Below, piece by piece: positions 27,707-35,993 of a stretch of DNA of 41,506 nt (the first letter of the stretch is position 1; each line of letters starts with the position of its first letter). Source of the DNA: Candidatus Micrarchaeaceae archaeon (GTDB lineage Archaea > Micrarchaeota > Micrarchaeia > Micrarchaeales > Micrarchaeaceae); assembly GCA_027310755.1 (NCBI GenBank), contig DAIDAE010000005.1, positions 1-41,506 of the forward strand, in the 5' to 3' direction. A program made the position numbers and the translations under genes. The notes under the pieces were generated by a model. That model saw only the letters and a program-made list of their open reading frames with translations. It did not search any database and was not told where the DNA came from.

Positions 27707-30700
27707 CTACGGATTTACGGGAGGATTTGCACCGTAGTTATACGTATATAGAGATCCATTACCGCCGGAAGCGCCTTGGAGAATGCCGTTTTTGCCATCA
27801 CAATTTGGACCCATAGTACCTGCCTGACCGCCACTATAAGATATACCGCTCGTTGATCCCAGCACAGAATTGAACGCCAGCACCACTATGCCACCACCGC
27901 CACCACCGCCTTGCCCTGCAAATACGCAGCCCTCCTGACTTTGTTGCGTAGTGCTAGGGGATCCGCCCATTTGACCGCCGGCCAATATAGTACCAGGGTT
28001 TAACACCACAGCCTGGATGTACAGGCCATATGCACCCGAACCGCCGGCTGCGCCTGCTTCAGCAGCGCCATTAATACATCCGGAGCCGCCGCTGCCGCCT
28101 CCTGCACCCTCGAGATATTGATACATCCCATTACCAAACCATGATGCCAGATTATTCTGCCAGCCCGCCGGCAGCTTGGCATTTGCCCCAGAGTATGGAC
28201 CCGCGCACGATCCTCCGTTGGTATCGCATCCTATTCCATTGGCACCATCTGTTGTGCCAGATGCGGGAAGGGTAAATCCCCCATAACCTGTTTGTGTTAT
28301 GGGTGCTGAACCTGTGTAATAGCACGAGGGTTCGCCTCCTCCGATACCGCAATTGCTCTGAGAGAGATAATTGTAATCGCCCACGCCCCCTCCGCCTGAG
28401 CCACCATAGGATGAGCTTGCGGAGATGCCATCATTTGCATATGAGCCGCTGCCGCAGCTTCCTCCGCAGAGGACACTGCATGCGCTTGGCTGTACACCAC
28501 CTGGGGCGCTGTTCCCTGTTATTATCATGCCAGAGTTAGTAAACACTCCTCCAGTTATTATACTGTAGCCCGCAGTTGTGAGTGTAACACCGGGTGCGAT
28601 TGTCACATCGCACTGAGTATTCACGTCACCGCCGAGGGTCTGGCTGGAGGAGAATATTGTCTGGCATCTCGGATCGACGATCAATGTGGCCTGCGAAGAC
28701 GTGCCGGTCAATGTGTCAATAGCAGTATAGGTGTAGCTGCCTGGCGTGTCCCATATTCCAGTGCTCCCAGAGCATCCGCCTGTACCGGAACAGACCGTCC
28801 CAGTGCTGCCACCGGGGCCAATCGGACCAGTCACTTTACACGTGTCTCCACTCACTCCGAATGGCAGCGCACATATGACTGTGGAACTCTGATATGTGAA
28901 TATTGAGCTTGGGTTTATGCTTATCGTTGGAGGGGGTGCGGGCTGGACGTTGAGTATTATAGAATTGGTGGTGTCCAATGTGGTGTCGGTAGCTGTATAG
29001 GTGTAGCTGCCTGGCGTGTCCCACGGACCCGCTTTTCCAGAGCAGCTGTTTGTCGAGGGCCCGCAGATGACCGTGCTCCCCTGTATTATTTCCACGCTAT
29101 CCCCGCTTAGGACAGTGGTGGCGGTGACGGTTGTGCTGTGATACGCGTATATAGGATTGGCTGCAAGTTTTATTATCGGAGGGGGAGGGGTTGAGGTAAG
29201 AGTTGCTGAATTCGCAGTTTGGGTTGTAGTATCTAAGGCCCAGTATGTGGTTGTGCCTATGCTTGAAGGTGTGACTGAAGCGGTGCACGTTCCCGCGCTT
29301 GGCCCGCATAGCGGGGTTCCGAAGAACGACGCCGACACCTCACACAAGTCAGTGCTTGGGAAGCATGTTGCAGTGACCTGCGCACTGCTTCCGGCGTATA
29401 CTGGGTTGGGCACTATTGAAATATCTGGAACTGTTGGAGATGGAGGCGGGAGTATTGTATTGGTGCTCGGGGTGTTGAATCCCTGTAATCCTGCACCGCT
29501 GCATGAATTGAGCGCCAATATCTGCCCTACAGACAAACCTGTGCCCACGGTGAGGAAGTATATAGATACCACGGTTATCACCGCGCTGGCAACGCCGGCT
29601 ATGACCAATCCCATTCCATAAGCCTGGGCCTGGCCCCTCGCCTGCCCTGGCAGGAGCGATGCGCCCGCATAGAGGACGGTGCCGATGAGCATTATCACCA
29701 ACGCGAGCACGAAAAGAGATTCCGATACATACAGGTACAGGGAGCACGCCGTATTCTGTATCGAATTGAACCCCGCAGGGGTACCGGTCGATGTCGAGCA
29801 GAATGGGTTATAGCCGTTGCAGGAGCCGGTGGTGAAAAATGTGAATCCCCAGAACATCCCGTTGTCGGTTTCCGGGGAGGTTATACCGTCACCCTGGACG
29901 GCCGGATTGTATGGCGGGACATTCTCGTATGCACAGACCTCGTAATTATTCGGGGACAGGCGAGAGGAGTCGAGTTCCGCCGAGACCGCAACCGGGTCGG
30001 TTGACGATAGTGTGGTGTAGCCCGCGCTTCCCAAAAGGCAGGGAAGGTTTGCGGTTGTCGGGTCTGCCATGATCTGCGAAGAACGGCGCACGGCTACCGT
30101 GTAGGTCGGGCACGCAGGCATTATCCCTGGATCTACACAGTACTGGCTGCTGAAAAGGGCGCCGCTCACGGAGTCCGGGCTCGACAGTTCAAGATATATA
30201 TTGGTAGGGTTCTGCAAGGACGTCTGGTAGCTGCCGGTGGAGCACCCGGAACATGTTATAGCCGTGCCCACCGCCGATATGCTGTATGTATTTGCACCGG
30301 TATTAATCGCGTTTACTTGCAATGGGGAGAGCATGTTGTAGACCGGTACATAATACGGCCCATAAACCACGTTTCCATCGGCGCCTGATCCCCCATAAAG
30401 GGCATTTGCCAATATTGCATTTGTTACGGCAGTGCCAGGCGTGTCCGGCGATGACACAAAGCTTGACGGGATGCTGGTTGTTTCTCCATTGTACGTCCAG
30501 TAGCATTGCGCCGCATCCCCATTGCAGGCGCCGGTGGTTCCCGCCCTTGAGATATCCGCCACGATGATAGTGTAACATAGATTGTAGATTCCCGGACCCT
30601 TGTTTATGATTCCGGCACCGTTTATCATGTTGTCAGTGACCCATCCAGTAGCCACGCAGTCGAACGGACCTAGGCCGTGTCCCGGGCCGCATGAGCTTGC

Positions 30701-31165
30701 TGCGCCAGGCTGGCATTGGCCGTTTTCGTACCCGCAGGTGCCTGCAAGTTCAGATGGGCCATTCGTGTACGGCCATCCTCCCTGAATATTTGACATCTGG
30801 GCAGAGCTGGGGCACTGGTAAACCCAGAAATAGCATGAAGGGCCGTACTGGCAGGTATTGGTGCCAACGTCGTAGCCAGTCTGCACCTCCTGGCAGTAAT
30901 TGTTTATGCCGTTTACAGAGGCGTAGATGGATACCTGCGTGGAGCCGCCGGTGAGCGTGCTTGGCTGCAGCACCGACACGTCCACTGTGTTGAACACATT
31001 TGCTATCGAGGGCGCAGGGCCGGAGCATGCGGATACCGCTGCGGCCTGGTGCAACAGCACAGATAGCAAAACAAATGAGATGAAGAGCGTGAGAAGTACA
31101 GACGCTGCTGGTTTGGCTGGCATTCTTGGACCACTGGCCCTGCACGATCCGCATGGAGCGTGCAC
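27707..31165 (-). CDS. Giant secreted protein with internal pilin-like module, three Ig-like repeats and a Gly-rich C-terminal domain; translation start probably ATG at 31123
   Basis: Signal peptide 'MPAKPAASVLLTLFISFVLLSVLLHQAAA'; module 'CSLYLYVSESLFVLALVIMLIGTVLYAGASLLPGQARGQAQAYGMGLVIAGVASAVITVVSIYFL'; 'WDTPGSYTYTA' repeats; 'GGGGGGGIVVLAF' tail. Confidence 0.78.
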   Translation of the reverse strand: MHAPCGSCRASGPRMPAKPAASVLLTLFISFVLLSVLLHQAAAVSACSGPAPSIANVFNTVDVSVLQPSTLTGGSTQVSIYASVNGINNYCQEVQTGYDVGTNTCQYGPSCYFWVYQCPSSAQMSNIQGGWPYTNGPSELAGTCGYENGQCQPGAASSCGPGHGLGPFDCVATGWVTDNMINGAGIINKGPGIYNLCYTIIVADISRAGTTGACNGDAAQCYWTYNGETTSIPSSFVSSPDTPGTAVTNAILANALYGGSGADGNVVYGPYYVPVYNMLSPLQVNAINTGANTYSISAVGTAITCSGCSTGSYQTSLQNPTNIYLELSSPDSVSGALFSSQYCVDPGIMPACPTYTVAVRRSSQIMADPTTANLPCLLGSAGYTTLSSTDPVAVSAELDSSRLSPNNYEVCAYENVPPYNPAVQGDGITSPETDNGMFWGFTFFTTGSCNGYNPFCSTSTGTPAGFNSIQNTACSLYLYVSESLFVLALVIMLIGTVLYAGASLLPGQARGQAQAYGMGLVIAGVASAVITVVSIYFLTVGTGLSVGQILALNSCSGAGLQGFNTPSTNTILPPPSPTVPDISIVPNPVYAGSSAQVTATCFPSTDLCEVSASFFGTPLCGPSAGTCTASVTPSSIGTTTYWALDTTTQTANSATLTSTPPPPIIKLAANPIYAYHSTTVTATTVLSGDSVEIIQGSTVICGPSTNSCSGKAGPWDTPGSYTYTATDTTLDTTNSIILNVQPAPPPTISINPSSIFTYQSSTVICALPFGVSGDTCKVTGPIGPGGSTGTVCSGTGGCSGSTGIWDTPGSYTYTAIDTLTGTSSQATLIVDPRCQTIFSSSQTLGGDVNTQCDVTIAPGVTLTTAGYSIITGGVFTNSGMIITGNSAPGGVQPSACSVLCGGSCGSGSYANDGISASSSYGGSGGGGVGDYNYLSQSNCGIGGGEPSCYYTGSAPITQTGYGGFTLPASGTTDGANGIGCDTNGGSCAGPYSGANAKLPAGWQNNLASWFGNGMYQYLEGAGGGSGGSGCINGAAEAGAAGGSGAYGLYIQAVVLNPGTILAGGQMGGSPSTTQQSQEGCVFAGQGGGGGGGIVVLAFNSVLGSTSGISYSGGQAGTMGPNCDGKNGILQGASGGNGSLYTYNYGANPPVNP
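28725..28753. repeat. 29-bp perfect direct repeat, copy 1 (encodes WDTPGSYTYT in Ig-like repeat 3)
   Basis: gtataggtgtagctgcctggcgtgtccca identical to 28995..29023. Confidence 0.85.
28995..29023. repeat. 29-bp perfect direct repeat, copy 2 (Ig-like repeat 2)
   Basis: identical to 28725..28753. Confidence 0.85.
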
Positions 31166-31190
31166 GGGAACATTAGTATGTATCTGGGGG

Positions 31191-31204
31191 CTTTTAAATA
31201 TTTA
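31191..31204 (-). promoter_or_regulatory. TATA-containing promoter element CTTTTAAATATTTA (plus-strand spelling) upstream of the 1152-aa gene
   Basis: 14-bp identical element at 34280..34293 upstream of the 881-aa gene. Confidence 0.55.
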
Positions 31205-31229
31205 TTTGAATGCAGGGGGAGCGCGGTTG

Positions 31230-31613
31230 TCATTTGCATATCCATGCGTCGGGCACGGATGGGCAGGACGGGTTTGATCCATCGTGGAGGAAGGTGCATG
31301 TCTTGCCAACCGGGCATGTACCACTAGTACAGCCATTGCCACCAGGGCCTCCGCCGCAGGTATACTATTGTGATATGGTGGTTGTGGTGGTTTTGATGGT
31401 TGTCGTGGTTGCCTTGCAATTAAATACCGGTTTGGCGCCGTTAAGCCCGCAGCCGCTGGTGGAAGTCATCACGCAGGTTTCACCGGAGGGATAGTAACTG
31501 AAGCCGTAGTATTGCCCGCAGAAATTCGAGCCAGGTACGGTGGTGGTGCCCACCGATGTGCTCAATGAGGTGGCGGTTATGGTTGTTGTGGTGCTCGTGG
31601 TTATTGCCGGCGC
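31230..31613 (-). other. In-frame extension of the 881-aa ORF beyond TAG (31614-31616): Thr-rich linker + Cys-rich module, second TAG (31365-31367), second Cys-rich module, TGA (31230-31232)
   Basis: LCRA[TAG]APAITTSTTTTITATSLSTSVGTTTVPGSNFCGQYYGFSYYPSGETCVMTSTSGCGLNGAKPVFNCKATTTTIKTTTTTISQ[TAG]YTCGGGPGGNGCTSGTCPVGKTCTFLHDGSNPSCPSVPDAWICK[TGA], translated by hand. Confidence 0.7.
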
Positions 31614-34259
31614 CTATGCCCTGCAGAGGCTTATCGCGTTGACAAGCGAGGTTTGATTCACTGAAGACAGCGCGTAAACCCCGATCACCGCAATCAGGGC
31701 GGCTATCACTCCCACCATGATAAAGCCGGTGCCGTAGCTCTGGATAGGGCCCCTTCCGGCTCCGGGAAGAAGAGTCGAGCCGGAATACAGCACGGCCCCA
31801 AGAAGCATCATCAAGAGGGCAAATATAAATAGGGAGTCATTTATTGCACCGTAGACGCCGCATGCGATGCCGGCATACGAATTGGGATTCAATGAATTGT
31901 AAACTCCTATTCCTCCCGGGCCGATACCGAATGCACAGCCTGGGCACAAGGAGTTTGGCACCTCCTGTGGGTTCGGGAACGCTGTGCAATACCCATTTGC
32001 GCAATCGACAGACATCGAGGCGAAGAAGGGGGAGAAATACATTGAGTTTGCATTGCAATTCAACCCAAACACGGAGCAGTAATTGGAATAGTCTACTGCG
32101 TATACCAAGTAGTTACCAGTTCCCAGATATTGCGTATCGAAGGGCTGCTCATATGTGAAGTTCTGGCTGTTGCCGTACGTGTTCGTGGTGTACCCGTTCA
32201 ATATGCATGAATCCTCTGCCACGCTATTGCTAGGATTGTAGCTCCAGTACAACAGGGGGCACGAGTAGCTGGGAAGAGTACCACAGCCCGGACCCACAGA
32301 CATGCAGGTCTCGCTTCCTGATGATGTAATGCCAAACAGGTAGCTGCCCCCTCCCCCTCCTGGACAGTTGATGGCCGATATGATCTCTGGCACGGTCAAT
32401 GGAGGAGTATAACTGTAAAGAGCCATGGTGGGCACGGGGGAAATTGCACCACTGCAGGAAAACCCAGGAGTGGGTGCTATCTCTGCGGCCGAGGCGCCGA
32501 GGTTCCTGCCAGCCGCTATGGAATTTTCTGTTCCAGCAAACCCTATGTAGCAGAGATCACCCACCGGACATATCTCTGGCTTTGTCCCGATGGGATTTGA
32601 ATATGACTGCATTGCAACGATCTTGATCATTATCGTGCTGCCTTCCCTGAATTGCTGTGGCGGAGTTACGGAAGGAACAAGGGTAAGCCCGTAGCTCCAG
32701 GAGGGCACCTTTGTTATATTTATTGTGGTGCATGAAGCGAGAGTTGCGGAACTGGGGTTGCCGCTGCTATCGAAATACGCACAGTATTGTGCATAGTGGT
32801 TTACACCAGGCCAGCCGCCATAATCATTGGTGTTTGTAAAGTTTGATATCTGGCATGTCCCGCCCGCGCCGGAGTTGCAGCTGGCGAACACCGTTGGGTC
32901 GTGGAACCAGCAGGCGTTGGAGACCGACGACCAACCGACCAACCATCCGGTCTGGCCGTACTGGCTGCACTGCGCTCCCCCTACGCTACCCAGATTCTGA
33001 GGAGGCTGCACCGTATTGGCAAATATGACAAAGAACGTATCCTTCTGCAAGTTGGACGGGGAGTAACAATTTCCCAGCGTTGCAACAACATTGCCTATCG
33101 CGAAAGATACGTTTGAGGACGTGCCGACCATTATTATGCCGGGATATGCAATCAAGGAATTTGAAAGCGGTGACACAATCCCTGTGCCGCTGCTGCAGGG
33201 CGCTATTGAAGTAGTTGTTGAGCTGCCAGTTGTGGTGGTTGATGATCTGCCAGGTATTGTAGTAGTGGAGGTGGGTGGGGGGCTGCCGCTCGGACAAGTA
33301 TTGCCAGAAGCATACCAAAGTTCCAAAAACTTTGTGAAGGCGGTTATGTTTCCGGGGAGAATATTCAACCAGTCGCCGCTCACGTTGTGGCATGTGCCAA
33401 CTGCATCTTCATAAAACTGCAGTCCTGTTATCGGAGTCCTTCCAGAAGTAAGACCCCCTAGCGTGACTATACTGCCGCCGTTGCTGATGGCATTGGACAT
33501 TATCTGCGTGGCCTCATGGTTTAGGAAGCTGTTGAATGTGTCGCTTGAGGATTGCAGGGATTGCGCCTGGATGCTGAAGATTCGGCCAAGTGGGGGCGGC
33601 AGCGTCGGGTTTCCGGAATAGGTAACGCCTATCTTCTCGCCGTAGTCGCCGTAGTAGAACCTGGTTGCATCGCAGCCCCACTGGCCAGGACAATATGACG
33701 ACAGCGTACCGTTGTCCCCCGTGATATCCAATCCCGGCGCGGGGATGTATATCAAGCCGTGCAGGCGGGCCCACGCAGCGACTATGGACGAATATGACCA
33801 TATGTAATCCTGTTCGGACTGGGGTGTGTTAGGCCATTTCTCATTGTCGTACTGTACGGCCGTGATAGGAACTGGAGATGACGGTACCGGAGGGTTCTTA
33901 CCTGTGCATGTGCTTACGCTCGTGCAACCAGCGAAGCCTTGCCAACTGTCAATTTTAATCATGCAGTGCGCATTCGGTATATATGTGCACTCGGTGTATG
34001 GGCCGCCAGGGTTCACATCCATGTAGGTATTTGGATTGTTGAACCACTGCTGAAGGAGGGCGTTTGACGTGCCTCCCGACATCGGGCTCCCGCTGCATCC
34101 TCCGGAGTTGCAGCCGGTAGCCACGCCGAAGTCGGCTATATTTGAATATTGGTTTATGCCGAGTATCCATGTCTCGGCATATGCACCATATGAAAAATAC
34201 GCAATCAGGATTGAAACGAGAAGAATCGTCCTGCCCCTGCCCGAGAGCGCCATATGCAC
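31614..34259 (-). CDS. Giant secreted protein: TIM-barrel/glycosidase-like N-terminal domain, Thr-rich linker, C-terminal pilin-like module
   Basis: 'ITAVQYDNEKWPNTPQSEQDYIWSYSSIVAAWARLHGLIYIPAPGLDI'; 'PTSTTTIPGRSSTTTTGSSTTT'; 'GVYGAINDSLFIFALLMMLLGAVLYSGSTLLPGAGRGPIQSYGTGFIMVGVIAALIAVIGVYAL'. Confidence 0.75.
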   Translation of the reverse strand: MHMALSGRGRTILLVSILIAYFSYGAYAETWILGINQYSNIADFGVATGCNSGGCSGSPMSGGTSNALLQQWFNNPNTYMDVNPGGPYTECTYIPNAHCMIKIDSWQGFAGCTSVSTCTGKNPPVPSSPVPITAVQYDNEKWPNTPQSEQDYIWSYSSIVAAWARLHGLIYIPAPGLDITGDNGTLSSYCPGQWGCDATRFYYGDYGEKIGVTYSGNPTLPPPLGRIFSIQAQSLQSSSDTFNSFLNHEATQIMSNAISNGGSIVTLGGLTSGRTPITGLQFYEDAVGTCHNVSGDWLNILPGNITAFTKFLELWYASGNTCPSGSPPPTSTTTIPGRSSTTTTGSSTTTSIAPCSSGTGIVSPLSNSLIAYPGIIMVGTSSNVSFAIGNVVATLGNCYSPSNLQKDTFFVIFANTVQPPQNLGSVGGAQCSQYGQTGWLVGWSSVSNACWFHDPTVFASCNSGAGGTCQISNFTNTNDYGGWPGVNHYAQYCAYFDSSGNPSSATLASCTTINITKVPSWSYGLTLVPSVTPPQQFREGSTIMIKIVAMQSYSNPIGTKPEICPVGDLCYIGFAGTENSIAAGRNLGASAAEIAPTPGFSCSGAISPVPTMALYSYTPPLTVPEIISAINCPGGGGGSYLFGITSSGSETCMSVGPGCGTLPSYSCPLLYWSYNPSNSVAEDSCILNGYTTNTYGNSQNFTYEQPFDTQYLGTGNYLVYAVDYSNYCSVFGLNCNANSMYFSPFFASMSVDCANGYCTAFPNPQEVPNSLCPGCAFGIGPGGIGVYNSLNPNSYAGIACGVYGAINDSLFIFALLMMLLGAVLYSGSTLLPGAGRGPIQSYGTGFIMVGVIAALIAVIGVYALSSVNQTSLVNAISLCRA

Positions 34260-34279
34260 CGGATAATAATGGCTACATC

Positions 34280-34293
34280 CTTTTAAATATTTA
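34280..34293 (-). promoter_or_regulatory. TATA-containing promoter element upstream of the 881-aa gene
   Basis: cttttaaatattta identical to 31191..31204. Confidence 0.55.
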
Positions 34294-34330
34294 GTTTATC
34301 AGTGTGCAATGTCCCGTTTTCGATGTTAGG

Positions 34331-34702
34331 TCAGAATCCAGGGCAGAACGTGGCTATGTTTGTGGCTGAAGTGCTGAATATCTGGCCGAGCAGCCATGGC
34401 GCCAGCATCGCTATTATCGCGCCTATTGTGCCGCCTATCACCAGGCCCATCGCATATGCTTGCACCTGCCCCCTCGCGGATCCTGGAAGGATCTGCGCAC
34501 CCGAGTAGACTGCGCCCCCCAAAATCATGAGGGTCAATGCCAATATGAACACCGCGTCGTTGACCACAAAGTATACGCTGCATATCGCGTTTGTGACATT
34601 GCTCTGCGCGCCGCTCGTACCGGAGAGCGCCGTCCCCAGCAGCACGAACGCCGTCATCAGCACGCGCAGGATGTTCGGAAGGTTGGCTTCAACTTTGGTC
34701 AT
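34331..34702 (-). CDS. VirB2/TrbC/CedA1-like pilin (major pilin candidate 2)
   Basis: 'ICSVYFVVNDAVFILALTLMILGGAVYSGAQILPGSARGQVQAYAMGLVIGGTIGAIIAMLAPWLL'. Confidence 0.78.
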   Translation of the reverse strand: MTKVEANLPNILRVLMTAFVLLGTALSGTSGAQSNVTNAICSVYFVVNDAVFILALTLMILGGAVYSGAQILPGSARGQVQAYAMGLVIGGTIGAIIAMLAPWLLGQIFSTSATNIATFCPGF

Positions 34703-34783
34703 GGAATCGGTCTAGAAAATTGAGACAGTATAGATATATATTGTTTACACTCGTGGCGGATACATGCATTTGTGAGCTTGCGC

Positions 34784-35842
34784 TCACAGGAGACTGCCAA
34801 CATTGCCGACTATGCTCTGGTAGGCCTCGCACGATGTCCATTGCACCGGCTCTTCCCCCCTCTTTATCGCGGACCTTACCTCCTCGGCTTCCCTGCCGGA
34901 CCAGACCTTCCCGAGGGCGAACCCGACCTCCCTGACATTGGCGATCTTCTTGTCCCACATTATCGACGGATATATGTTGCCCCAGCTGTCCAGGAAGAGC
35001 GAGGCCTCGAGGCTCCTGCTTTTCATTGGCTGCTTGCCGGTCTTGGCAAAAACCAGGAGGTTCTTCAGGAATGCGCCCTCGACAAGCTGCATCGGTTCCA
35101 TCTGCATTCTCCTCATCTTCAGGAACTGTTCCAGCTCCGCAACCATGTCGTCGCTGGCAGCCTTCACCTGGCTGTTCTCATTATGGTAATAGTTGGAGGA
35201 GTTCTGCGCCAGGTTTATGTGGAAATCGTTCGCGGTTGTCCCGGGTAGCTCCTTCATGACCTCGTTCACCGTCCTTATCAGCTGCCCCTCGTTGAACTTG
35301 TTTATAGTGTAACCGAAGAGAAAGGAGAAGCCAGGATATTCCTTCTTCATCTCCGTGAATTTCCTTGCGAGGGCCATCACCCTGTCGAAATTGCCCGGCA
35401 CGCCCCTGACCCTGTCGTGGACCTCCCTGTGGCCATCGAGGCTTAGGGTCATCACCACTCTCGGTATGCCAAGCTTCAGTATCTCGGTGAGCCTGCTTAC
35501 CACGAGCTCGTTGCTGCAGAGGGAATTTGTCGGCATCGTGAGGACATAGAGTTTCCTTGATTCCTCCTTGAACGCCCTTGCTATTTCGACTATGTCGCTC
35601 CTCAGGAACGGCTCTCCGCCTGTGAGCTCCACCCATTTAAAGGAATTGTTCTTCTTCGCAAACTCCCTTATCTCCTCTATCGTCAGTTCCCCGGTGGGCT
35701 TGAGCTGCCATATGCTGCAGTGCAGGCACCTGGACTGGCACCTCATCGTTATCGCAAAATTCAGCTTGTAGGGCAGCTGCAGCCTTGTGAAATTAGACCT
35801 CAGCGCCGTGGCCCCCAAACCTATGAATTTATTAGTATGCAT
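34784..35842 (-). CDS. Radical SAM protein
   Basis: 'NFAITMRCQSRCLHCSIWQLKPTGELTIEEI' CxxxCxxC; 'ELTGGEPFLRSDI'. Confidence 0.9.
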   Translation of the reverse strand: MHTNKFIGLGATALRSNFTRLQLPYKLNFAITMRCQSRCLHCSIWQLKPTGELTIEEIREFAKKNNSFKWVELTGGEPFLRSDIVEIARAFKEESRKLYVLTMPTNSLCSNELVVSRLTEILKLGIPRVVMTLSLDGHREVHDRVRGVPGNFDRVMALARKFTEMKKEYPGFSFLFGYTINKFNEGQLIRTVNEVMKELPGTTANDFHINLAQNSSNYYHNENSQVKAASDDMVAELEQFLKMRRMQMEPMQLVEGAFLKNLLVFAKTGKQPMKSRSLEASLFLDSWGNIYPSIMWDKKIANVREVGFALGKVWSGREAEEVRSAIKRGEEPVQWTSCEAYQSIVGNVGSLL

Positions 35843-35993
35843 GTCCGCACCGTCAGTTCAAATCCGTAAATAGGATATTTGCATTACAGATATTTATACC
35901 AGAGCCCCCGATACAATAAGTACGATATGTATCTGCCATATTTGTTGTTTTATCTGGAAATGGTTGTGCGATAGCTAGGCCTTATAAATTCAT

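Noticed and set aside
27707-27709. TAG at the end of the 1152-aa ORF as another readthrough site
   Set aside because: The frame continues only two codons (SI) before TAA, so there is no evidence of an extension.
31365-31565. Separate 66-aa gene as listed in the ORF track
   Set aside because: It has only a TTG start and is in frame with the upstream 881-aa ORF; better explained as part of its TAG-interrupted extension.
6940-34702. Integrative conjugative element/plasmid interpretation
   Set aside because: No relaxase, coupling protein, integrase, att-like repeats or tRNA junction were seen in the window; cannot be excluded beyond its borders.
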